DNA of 11,087 nucleotides. Origin: Flavipsychrobacter sp. (lineage in GTDB: Bacteria; Bacteroidota; Bacteroidia; Chitinophagales; Chitinophagaceae). Both the position numbers and the translations under genes were made by a program. The stretch's first letter is position 1; each line of letters starts with the position of its first letter. A model generated the notes under the pieces. It saw only the letters and a program-made list of their open reading frames with translations. It ran no database searches and was not told where the DNA came from. Shown in pieces: positions 1 through 6,672 of this stretch. Location: assembly GCA_021156265.1 (NCBI GenBank), contig JAJNBR010000074.1, forward strand, positions 1 to 11,087, given 5' to 3'.

Positions 1-2
1 AC

Positions 3-908
3 AGCGGTTTAGCTCAAAATCCCGCTTCGGAACAATTGCTGCTGCGCAAAGCAACGGTGCTGCAATCAATGCAGCAATATGAAGCAGCAGCGGCCGCGGC
101 AGATTCTGTTCTTATAATTAATAAGAACAACGATGCGGCGCGCAACCTGTTGATACGACTCCAGGATTTTCTGTCGAAAAACCGCGTAGGCATTAAATAC
201 GACTATTCACATTTCGACAAGCAGTTTACTGATGCCTGGCATATGATGTCCGTTGATTACACCCGGCAAACCGGTATAGGCGCATTCACCGGACGCGTCA
301 ATTATGCCCAGCGTTTTGCACACGACGGTTTCCAATATGAACTGGAATCTTACCCGCGTTTCTCAAAAACATTTTACGCCTATGCCGCCGCAGCATATTC
401 GGCTGACACATTTGGCGTGTTTCCTAAATGGCGGCTTGGTGGCTCGCTTTACGCAAATCTTCCCAGGGCTTTTGAAGCGGAAGCAGGTATCCGGTACCTG
501 CATTTTGCCAGCGATGCAACCGGCAATGACTTTTATACCATCTACCTGGGGAAATACTATAAGCAATTTCTCTTTGGTGTCCGCACGTACCTCACTCCCG
601 ATCCCGGCGCTACAACACAGTCATACAACGCAATGGGCCGCTACTACTTCGGGGGTATCGACGATTACGTGCACTTGCTTGCCGGTTACGGTATCTCGCC
701 AGACGACCGCCAGAATTCAAGCCTCATCAATATTAATACCGGTAACCTGCGCACGTACAAAGGCGAGGTGATACTCCGGAAGCAATTCAGGCGCAGAAAT
801 ATACTTATTCTCAATGCCTCACTCATCAACCAGGAGTTTGCAAGAGGTGCTGAGGTCCTAAAAGGCAACCAGGTGCAAGCCGGCATCGGATACATCCGCC
901 GTTTCTAA
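3..908 (+). CDS. TPR + YaiO-family outer-membrane beta-barrel protein (5' partial)
   Basis: The reading frame is already open at the left window edge (in frame from base 3), so the start and signal peptide lie outside. About 301 residues are visible. The first ~50 are alpha-helical and Ala/Gln/Leu-rich, with a TPR-like pattern (QYEAAAAAADSVLIINKNND). The rest is a run of alternating aromatic strands typical of the YaiO outer-membrane barrel domain, including blocks such as QYELESYPRFSKTFYAYAAA, FPKWRLGG, YLGKYYKQFLFGVRTYLTPD and GYGISPDDR. The protein ends in Phe (GYIRRF), as expected for a Bam-inserted barrel. By analogy with PgaA-type exporters, a periplasmic TPR plus barrel next to a processive glycosyltransferase suggests a polysaccharide exit pore, but that role is inference. 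The gene converges on the glycosyltransferase gene and overlaps its last 4 bases. Confidence 0.85.
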   Translation, partial: SGLAQNPASEQLLLRKATVLQSMQQYEAAAAAADSVLIINKNNDAARNLLIRLQDFLSKNRVGIKYDYSHFDKQFTDAWHMMSVDYTRQTGIGAFTGRVNYAQRFAHDGFQYELESYPRFSKTFYAYAAAAYSADTFGVFPKWRLGGSLYANLPRAFEAEAGIRYLHFASDATGNDFYTIYLGKYYKQFLFGVRTYLTPDPGATTQSYNAMGRYYFGGIDDYVHLLAGYGISPDDRQNSSLININTGNLRTYKGEVILRKQFRRRNILILNASLINQEFARGAEVLKGNQVQAGIGYIRRF

Positions 909-2350
909 GATTTTTTTACCGGAGCTGTCGCGGTAGCTGCCGGACCAAAGCCTTGCCGGGTCATCTCGCCCCAGCTTTTCTTTTTGCGTATCAGGTCTAT
1001 ATAACCTTTGATGGCGGACCATACACCAAACGGATGGAAATAAAATGGTTCGGTAAGCGCTGTGAGCAGCAACTTCATCATATCTGTACGCCGGCGGTAT
1101 TGGTTAAAGGTCACTACCTCCATCAGTGCAGCAAAAGCAGAGTACATATAACCAAACGTAATGGTGAACACCAGCAGCGCAACAAATATCCGCCAGTCTA
1201 TTACCTGCAGGCATACCATTAACAGGAAAGCGATCATTCCAAAAAACTCTATCAGTGGCGCCAGCATTTCAAAAAAGAACCAATACGGGTAGCTGACCAT
1301 GCCCAGCAATCCATACTTGGGGTTAAAGAACATCACTTTATGAAACTTCAGTGTTTCAATGGTGCCGCGCGTCCAACGGTTGCGCTGGCGGCCAAGTATT
1401 TTTTTCGATTCCGGTGCTTCTGTCCAGCACAGCGGATCAGGTATGTAAGCCACTTTGTACTTTACGTTCTGCTCCTCCATATACCTGCGCATACGCACCA
1501 CCAGCTCCATATCCTCGCCTACTGTATTGTGATCGTAACCGCCGGCCTTTATCGCAATATCCTTGCTGAACGCGCCAAACGCACCGGATATCAGCAGCAG
1601 CCCGTTTAACCGTGCCCATGCCATTCGGCCCAATAAGAATGCGCGGATGTACTCCAGCGATTGCATGCGCGCGAAATAGTTCCTGGGAAGGTTGACCTTT
1701 ATCAAGCGCCCGTCCTTTATCTCGCAGGAGTTGGCAATGCGCACTACTCCACCCGTGGCGATCACCTTCATATCCGTTTCGTCCATGAAAGGTTTGATCA
1801 TCTTCATCAGCGAGTCCTGCTCCAGTATGCAGTCCACATCTATACACATAATAACATCGTGACTGCTGATGTTGATACCTACATTCAATGCATCGGCCTT
1901 ACCACCGTTCACTTTATCAACCACCACCAGCTTTTTGTATACCGGGTTCCTGCTCTTGTACACACCACGCACCTCTTTTGTCTTGATCTGGTAGCGAACG
2001 AAAAAATCTATTTTCTCCAGGTCGTAAGCATCAATGAGTTTTTGCAGGCTGTCGTCTTTGCTGCCGTCGTTTATAATGATTACTTCCAGGTGATTATAAT
2101 AAAGCGATAGCAGGGAACGCACGTTCTCAATAATAGTTGCACCTTCATTATAAGCCGGCGCCAGTATACTCACTGAGGGATCGTGTGGAGATGATACCAG
2201 CAGCCTGTAGTCGGTGATATCGTTGGCACGCATATATTTCTGCGTTTCGCCTATGGAAAAAATACCGATGGCGAGATAAGACAACAACAATACGCTGGAA
2301 TAAGCGAATATTCCGTAGGTCAACAGGTCAAGGGCAATCTCATAGATCAT
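905..2350 (-). CDS. Processive family-2 glycosyltransferase, polysaccharide synthase type
   Basis: A 481-residue inner-membrane GT2 of the BcsA/PgaC/hyaluronan-synthase fold. One N-terminal membrane segment (about 10-33) is followed by the cytoplasmic catalytic domain. It carries SILAPAYNEG (61-70), NDGS with D95, NGGKADALN (148-156), the DVD metal-binding motif at 171-173, the GED catalytic-base motif at 278-280 and QRNRW (322-326), the QxxRW motif of processive enzymes. About three C-terminal membrane segments follow (roughly 348-375, 376-405 and 425-450). No PilZ domain is present, so c-di-GMP control would have to come from elsewhere. The start codon overlaps the HEAT gene's stop as ATGA, indicating translational coupling. 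The sugar substrate cannot be read from the sequence. Poly-N-acetylglucosamine, cellulose-like or other beta-linked polymers are all possible. Confidence 0.9.
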   Translation of the reverse strand: MIYEIALDLLTYGIFAYSSVLLLSYLAIGIFSIGETQKYMRANDITDYRLLVSSPHDPSVSILAPAYNEGATIIENVRSLLSLYYNHLEVIIINDGSKDDSLQKLIDAYDLEKIDFFVRYQIKTKEVRGVYKSRNPVYKKLVVVDKVNGGKADALNVGINISSHDVIMCIDVDCILEQDSLMKMIKPFMDETDMKVIATGGVVRIANSCEIKDGRLIKVNLPRNYFARMQSLEYIRAFLLGRMAWARLNGLLLISGAFGAFSKDIAIKAGGYDHNTVGEDMELVVRMRRYMEEQNVKYKVAYIPDPLCWTEAPESKKILGRQRNRWTRGTIETLKFHKVMFFNPKYGLLGMVSYPYWFFFEMLAPLIEFFGMIAFLLMVCLQVIDWRIFVALLVFTITFGYMYSAFAALMEVVTFNQYRRRTDMMKLLLTALTEPFYFHPFGVWSAIKGYIDLIRKKKSWGEMTRQGFGPAATATAPVKKS

Positions 2351-3432
2351 CTCTTCAGCTCGTATTTTACATGGTTATAGATAGCGAGGTATGGTTCCGG
2401 CTGCATCTGTGCGCGTGCGGCCAGCACATCAAAACCATTGCTGCAGTTGCGGGCTATGGCGCGTGCACTTTCCAGCTTCAGCAGATCGTCGGGGTTATTC
2501 AATTCCGCATCCAGGAAGGCCAGCTCCTCATCGCCTCCTATTTTGAATATCTGTTGCAATATTGTTCTTTTATTTGCCTGCGTCTCTGCCGGATAATGTT
2601 GCATCAATATGCCGGAAGTAGAAAGATTGGCGAGGCGTGCCAGTGTAATAATAGCCTGGTGGCGTATGCGGTCGCTGGGATGATCGAGACAATGCACCAC
2701 ATCATCATGTACCTGCAATTGGTAGTATATCTCGGCCAGCCTCAACGCAAACAGCACCACATACTCGTTAACCGACCTTATCCAGCGGATAATGCCCGGA
2801 ATATCCTGCGGCGTAAGTGCTTTAAGCTGTTCTAATATTTTCAGTTGTTGCCAGTCTGTAAGCGGATAGGCCAGCTCATCAAGAAATGAGAGGCCTTCAA
2901 ATCCTGAGAACGTGATCAGGGCCGTTTGTGCCTCCGCACGGATATGCTCATTCCGGCTATTGGTGTACGCAGCTATTTCCTCCCGCATATCCAGCTGGTT
3001 CATCATATACAGCTCGTATATGCCCTTTGCTTTCCTGTCCCAGCGTTTGTTATGAAACTTCCAAAGTGAATCGTCCCTTAGGTCAAGCTGTTCGTACAGC
3101 CGGGAAATGTTTGTAGCCGCCCTGCCGGTAAGATTTTTTCGTGTTGATATGAGCTGGTCTATAGCGAACTGCCTGTTTACATGAAGCTGCAATTCTTCCT
3201 GTAAGTCAGAAGTAACGTAGGTATGTCCTCCTTCCTCATCCAGCAATGCTTCGCCGATCCATTCGTCCAGCTTGGCCGCTATTTTTTGCTTCGTGAAAAA
3301 TCTACGCTTCTTCTGGTACAGGTAGGTATATATCATCAGCACTATGAGCGCTGTAACACAGCCAAATACAATAGACACCGCATACAATCGTTCGGCTGTT
3401 ATAAACCCCAGAAATGTTTCCTTTGGCGACAA
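2347..3432 (-). CDS. Membrane-anchored HEAT-repeat protein
   Basis: 361 residues. One membrane segment lies at about 18-38 and is followed at once by KKRRFF. The positive-inside rule puts the large C-terminal domain in the cytoplasm. That domain (about 75-350) is all helical, with repeated paired helices of HEAT type, clearest at 160-180 (HIRAEAQTALITFSG), 220-240, 252-272 (DRIRHQAIITLARLANL) and 315-330 (LLKLESARAIARNC). HEAT solenoids are protein-binding scaffolds and no catalytic motif is visible. It sits between a response regulator (22-bp gap) and a polysaccharide synthase (ATGA overlap), so an adaptor linking the two is the natural inference. The start I accept is TTG at 3432. No ATG lies in frame before Met33, which is inside the membrane segment, and a stop lies upstream at 3463-3465. 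A rare ATT at 3433-3435 is possible but less likely. Confidence 0.75.
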   Translation of the reverse strand: MSPKETFLGFITAERLYAVSIVFGCVTALIVLMIYTYLYQKKRRFFTKQKIAAKLDEWIGEALLDEEGGHTYVTSDLQEELQLHVNRQFAIDQLISTRKNLTGRAATNISRLYEQLDLRDDSLWKFHNKRWDRKAKGIYELYMMNQLDMREEIAAYTNSRNEHIRAEAQTALITFSGFEGLSFLDELAYPLTDWQQLKILEQLKALTPQDIPGIIRWIRSVNEYVVLFALRLAEIYYQLQVHDDVVHCLDHPSDRIRHQAIITLARLANLSTSGILMQHYPAETQANKRTILQQIFKIGGDEELAFLDAELNNPDDLLKLESARAIARNCSNGFDVLAARAQMQPEPYLAIYNHVKYELKR

Positions 3433-3454
3433 AATGTTCGGGTAACTTTTAATG

Positions 3455-3814
3455 TTATCGCTTCAGCTGTCTTTTTATACGGATCGTCAGCTCGGTAAGA
3501 CTGAATGGTTTTGTTACATAGTCATCGGCCCCGAGGGCAAAAGCTTCTTCAACAATATTTTCCTGTCCCATTGTTGAAAAGACGATGACAGGAATTTTCT
3601 TTGATGTAATGCTTTTTACCTTGGCTACAATTTCCAGCCCCGAAGCGTAAGGCATCATCATATCGGTCAGCACAATATCGGGCATATGCTCCTCTATCTT
3701 TTCCAGAGCTTCTTTGCCATCGTTGCAGCAAATCACCTCAAAGCCTTCCTTTTTTAATTTCAACTCCACCGTTTTTTGAATAAGCGAGTCGTCTTCTGCT
3801 ACGAGGACCTTCAT
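3455..3814 (-). CDS. Single-domain response regulator (CheY-like receiver)
   Basis: 119 residues, a stand-alone REC domain with no output domain. The acidic pocket is E7-D8-D9, the phospho-acceptor is D51 (VLTDMMMP), the switch Ser is S80 (VIVFST), the aromatic switch is Y99 (DDYV), and the conserved Lys is K102 in TKPF. All catalytic residues are present, so phosphotransfer is expected. It has no DNA-binding domain, so its output must be a protein partner. The membrane-anchored HEAT protein encoded 22 bp downstream in the same operon is the obvious candidate. No histidine kinase gene is in the window. A TATCTTTG promoter element lies 20 bp upstream of the ATG. Confidence 0.93.
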   Translation of the reverse strand: MKVLVAEDDSLIQKTVELKLKKEGFEVICCNDGKEALEKIEEHMPDIVLTDMMMPYASGLEIVAKVKSITSKKIPVIVFSTMGQENIVEEAFALGADDYVTKPFSLTELTIRIKRQLKR

Positions 3815-3834
3815 GTATTTGCTTTAATTTGTTT

Positions 3835-3842
3835 CAAAGATA
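3835..3842 (-). promoter_or_regulatory. Candidate -7 promoter element of the response regulator operon
   Basis: Minus-strand TATCTTTG exactly matches the Bacteroidetes -7 consensus TAnnTTTG and lies 20 bp before the response regulator ATG. No well-spaced -33 TTTG is found: the nearest TTTG (3855-3858) is only 12 nt upstream, against about 19-21 usual. The same octamer occurs in the tRNA-Glu promoter of this window. Confidence 0.5.
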
Positions 3843-3866
3843 AAAGCCGCGCGACAAATATGCAGC

Positions 3867-4880
3867 CTAAAAAATCACCGGCAAGCCGGTAGCCTTGTGG
3901 TACTCGATGATAGGCCGGTAGGGTCCGAACTTGTGCTGGTGTGTGGAAAACGTATCGGCGAAGGGTGGTTTGTAATAATCGATAGGCTTTTTCTCTATGT
4001 TGGGATACCCAGGCGTAAACTGGGACTCCGGTCTCGGATGTATCCTGTCATCATTTATAAAAGCCGCAACATCTATCGCTTCAGCATCTGTCAGGAGGGG
4101 TTTATCCCAGTACGCCTGCTGGTACGGCATGTTGGCTTTGATGAAACGTGCAGCCTTCAATACGCGGTGCATGCTGGACCCCTTATCATACGACCCCATG
4201 CCCCATAGCGGTGGATAGAGGTACATGGTCGAATCTGGTTTGAGCTGCCCCTCCCCGTCGGGCATATGGCAGCGAACACAATGCATAGCATATACCTGCG
4301 CCCCATTCCCGATGCTGGCGGGGCGGTTGGGATAATCAAGTTCTGCGGCTCCGTCGCCATCAATATTTTTGCCGACGGGCACGTTGGTCGACAGCCATTT
4401 CATGTATGAAACAATAGCCACCATCTCCTTGCTGTCCAGCGGCATGGCCTTGCCATGATGCGGCCGCTCTATACAATTATTCACCCGCTCGGCAAGCGTG
4501 AGGATGCGGTTTTCGCGCCCACGGTATTGCGGGTAGCGGGCGTGGGTGCTGAAATAGTTCAGTCCATAAGGACGGGTACCTGCATCAAGATGGCAGCTAC
4601 CGCAATTCATTTTGTTACCCAGGTGTTTAGCCACAGTGCCATTGGGACCGAGGTAATATGCCGTATTGACAATAAGTTCCCGGCCATATCGTACGGCATC
4701 GCCAAACTCATCGTGGGGAATAGTTGACGTATCAGGTCCACGGTATACGGACTCTACCGGGGAGATGGATTCATTAGCCGGCGCTTCTGCCCTGTGCCTG
4801 CAGGATATTGCTGTAATAAGTGTCGCACAGCTGAGGGATGCTATTAACAGTTTTGTCGACGGTCTGAAAGGTAATTGCAC
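3867..4880 (-). CDS. TsdA-like diheme cytochrome c, probable thiosulfate dehydrogenase
   Basis: 337 residues with a lipoprotein-type signal peptide (hydrophobic 10-26, Cys27 in TAISC, a loose lipobox), so probably membrane-tethered outside the cytoplasm. There are two c-type heme sites: CGSCH (93-97) and CVRCH (201-205). The first domain carries TsdA/SoxA-family hallmarks: CHLDAGTRP, YPQYRGRENRILTLAERVNN, C136 just after, and GKAMPLDS..EM. In characterised TsdA enzymes the equivalent Cys is the unusual axial ligand of the active-site heme. The second domain has YPPLWG and FIKANMP (K248 and M251 are candidate distal ligands of heme 2). TsdA oxidises thiosulfate to tetrathionate or runs in reverse. 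A ~55-residue tail follows the second heme domain. The start is GTG at 4880: a stop lies in frame at 4896-4898 and this start gives a full signal peptide. No TsdB partner is visible. The activity is inferred from similarity. Confidence 0.8.
   Translation of the reverse strand: MQLPFRPSTKLLIASLSCATLITAISCRHRAEAPANESISPVESVYRGPDTSTIPHDEFGDAVRYGRELIVNTAYYLGPNGTVAKHLGNKMNCGSCHLDAGTRPYGLNYFSTHARYPQYRGRENRILTLAERVNNCIERPHHGKAMPLDSKEMVAIVSYMKWLSTNVPVGKNIDGDGAAELDYPNRPASIGNGAQVYAMHCVRCHMPDGEGQLKPDSTMYLYPPLWGMGSYDKGSSMHRVLKAARFIKANMPYQQAYWDKPLLTDAEAIDVAAFINDDRIHPRPESQFTPGYPNIEKKPIDYYKPPFADTFSTHQHKFGPYRPIIEYHKATGLPVIF
3869..3890 (-). terminator. Short intrinsic terminator inside the end of the cytochrome c gene
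   Basis: Minus-strand ACCGG-CTTG-CCGGT (5-bp GC stem, 4-nt loop) is followed by GA and six T residues. The structure is built from the last codons (Thr-Gly-Leu-Pro-Val-Ile-Phe) and runs into the TAG stop. The stem is short, so efficiency is uncertain. Confidence 0.4.
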
Positions 4881-4915
4881 GCTATCTGATCTCTTTTAAA
4901 CACGTGAGGTACTAT

Positions 4916-4949
4916 TAAAAATAAGCATTTTTCACCTAATAAGTTCAAA
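4916..4949 (-). promoter_or_regulatory. Candidate promoter of the cytochrome c gene
   Basis: On the minus strand, TTTG (4946-4949) is followed after 22 nt by TATTTTTA (4916-4923). This is one mismatch from TAnnTTTG, with a slightly long spacer. It lies 35 bp upstream of the GTG start. Weak, because the region is AT-rich. Confidence 0.28.
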
Positions 4950-4990
4950 TCCACCTAGTTGCAGCAAAGCGACAGGACATTATTTAAAAC

Positions 4991-4999
4991 TATACTTTG
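4991..4999 (+). promoter_or_regulatory. Possible -7 element of the arylsulfotransferase-like gene
   Basis: TATACTTTG resembles TAnnTTTG with one extra base between TA and TTTG. It lies about 70 bp before the ATG at 5069. No properly spaced -33 TTTG accompanies it. The rest of the 188-bp divergent intergenic region holds two CACCTA copies (4933-4938, 4952-4957), which could be operator half-sites or chance. Confidence 0.25.
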
Positions 5000-5068
5000 T
5001 AAGCGTGTGCAGTTATTATTTTTAACTTGTAGCATTCAATTACAAAATACCACCCACCATCTATTGAT

Positions 5069-6580
5069 ATGCGCCGGATCTTGCTAGCTGCTTTTTGCCT
5101 TTTCCCCATTGCCTCTGTTGCACAAATACGCCCTGCCGAAAATGACACGCTCAATTACAGGCTGGTAGGTTTTTCATTACCCGAGATGCCTGCCACAGAT
5201 AGTTACCGGGTAGAAATAGCCCGGGGTCGCATTAATAATAGCTATGACTTTGCAAAAAACATTATCCTCGCGCATAAGGATACGTCTAACAGGTTTATCA
5301 TCGAATTGCCCGCCTTCGGGCAGGACTATACCTGGAGGATCACCGATAGCCGCAAAAAGAGCCGCAAGGAAAAACCGTCGTTATATCATTTTAGGGTGGG
5401 CAGCAGTATTTTCCTCGATACCGCCAGGCATCGTGTGCGGGTGATCGACACGGCCAGAACCCACGACAACCTGCTTGTATTTCTTGACAACTCACGTACG
5501 CTTATCGACCTGGCCGGAAATGCATATTGGTACCTACCAGAACTCCCCGGCATAGTTGACTCCAGCTCATCGATCCGCGATCTGAAGCTGACGCCATTCG
5601 GCACCATTACCTTTCTTAATGGCAGAAAAGCATACGAGATCGATCTTGACGGTAAGGTTTTGTGGAGGCCGCCCGACGATGGACAGGTAAGTGGTGACAC
5701 TTCCGAATTCTATCATCATGAATTTACGCGGCTGGCAAACGGGCGCTACATGATATTGGGAAATGAGAATATTTCACGAAAGATTCCGAATGTCAGGGAT
5801 ACAGCGCTCTACAATAATGAGTGGAATGTTGTTAAAAGAAACGGCGAATATTTCAAGCTAATAGAATGCGGTACTATAATCGAATACGACACTACAGGAC
5901 GAGCAGTATGGTCGTGGAAATCATCCGGGTACCTCAGCGACGCAGATTTCTTCTCAAACCTCACACCGCAAGGCACCCCGAACGTGGCTACTCACCTCAA
6001 TAGTTTTTACTTCGACGGCGGCAGTCATATATATGCCAGCTTTCGCAACTTAAACCGGGTTATAAAGATCGAATACCCTTCCAGGCGAGTTGTGAAGGAA
6101 TATGGCCAAACCTTTAGCACAGGAAGCACCGACAGGCCAAGTCCATTTTACGGCCAGCATAGTTGCAGGATCGATTCTAATGGCAGGTTGTATTTATATA
6201 ATAACAATACGCTACTTGCAGGACGCACCAAAAGAAATGATAATGCCATTTCTACAATAATGGTTTTTAAAAATTCGCCCGATAGCAGCGATCACAAGGT
6301 AGTATGGGAGTTTCCCTGCGATATTGACACTTTTGCTAAAGCCTCTAACCCAAGCGGCGGGGGTGTCGAGCAACTTGAAGACGGTTCATTCCTGGTATGC
6401 ATGGGTGTTTCGCACCGCTGTTTTATTGTAGATCCTGCAAAAAAAATCCGCTGGAATGCCCTTACAGAGAAGAAACTTCCCGGAGAAGAGTGGGTACCGT
6501 TTGAAAGCTACCGCGCATCGCCCGCAGAAAGGACAACAATCTATGGATTGATAATGAAACAATTGCAGCCGATTAAATAA
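5069..6580 (+). CDS. Secreted arylsulfotransferase (ASST) family beta-propeller
   Basis: 503 residues with a signal peptide (about 1-19, cleavage near SVAQ). Residues 25-112 form a beta-sandwich-like N-terminal domain. The rest has repeated strand-turn units typical of the ASST propeller (EIDLDGKVLW, EYDTTGRAVWSW, RIDSNGRLYLYNNN). Family landmarks are visible: HHEFTRLANG (H216/H217), ATHLNSFYF (H309), ASFRNLNRVIKI (R326) and YGQHSC (H364). These line up in order with the His-His-Arg-His active site known from the E. coli enzyme, in which one His is transiently sulfated while sulfate moves from a phenyl sulfate donor to a phenol. C444 and C451 could form a disulfide. No dsbL/dsbI-type partner genes follow. 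The family is probable; the real donor and acceptor are unknown, and some Bacteroidetes homologues may not be sulfotransferases. Confidence 0.75.
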   Translation: MRRILLAAFCLFPIASVAQIRPAENDTLNYRLVGFSLPEMPATDSYRVEIARGRINNSYDFAKNIILAHKDTSNRFIIELPAFGQDYTWRITDSRKKSRKEKPSLYHFRVGSSIFLDTARHRVRVIDTARTHDNLLVFLDNSRTLIDLAGNAYWYLPELPGIVDSSSSIRDLKLTPFGTITFLNGRKAYEIDLDGKVLWRPPDDGQVSGDTSEFYHHEFTRLANGRYMILGNENISRKIPNVRDTALYNNEWNVVKRNGEYFKLIECGTIIEYDTTGRAVWSWKSSGYLSDADFFSNLTPQGTPNVATHLNSFYFDGGSHIYASFRNLNRVIKIEYPSRRVVKEYGQTFSTGSTDRPSPFYGQHSCRIDSNGRLYLYNNNTLLAGRTKRNDNAISTIMVFKNSPDSSDHKVVWEFPCDIDTFAKASNPSGGGVEQLEDGSFLVCMGVSHRCFIVDPAKKIRWNALTEKKLPGEEWVPFESYRASPAERTTIYGLIMKQLQPIK

Positions 6581-6631
6581 TGATTAACATTTATTAATAA
6601 ATAGTTGCAATGCGTATAAAAAAATGTTAAA

Positions 6632-6662
6632 TTAGTAGTTGTAAATGCCCAAGAACTACTAA
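6632..6662 (+). repeat. 9-bp perfect inverted repeat in the leader of the GEVED protein gene
   Basis: TTAGTAGTT (6632-6640) and AACTACTAA (6654-6662) flank a 13-nt loop. The right arm ends 10 nt before the ATG at 6673, where a ribosome would bind. In RNA this could form a stem-loop beside the start, or it may be a dyad operator. No clear TAnnTTTG promoter is visible in this 92-bp gap. A separate 14-bp AT palindrome (ATTTATTAATAAAT) lies at 6589-6602. Confidence 0.5.
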
Positions 6663-6672
6663 ACATATTTTT

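Noticed and set aside
881..917. Hairpin CGGAT-AC-ATCCG followed by a T run, as a terminator for the barrel gene
   Set aside because: The loop is only 2 nt, and about 10 nt separate the stem from the seven-T run (911-917), so it does not fit a standard intrinsic terminator.
1437..1847. 136-codon minus-strand frame within the glycosyltransferase gene
   Set aside because: It is an out-of-frame shadow of the GT2 gene on the same strand. The GT2 frame carries every catalytic motif in order.
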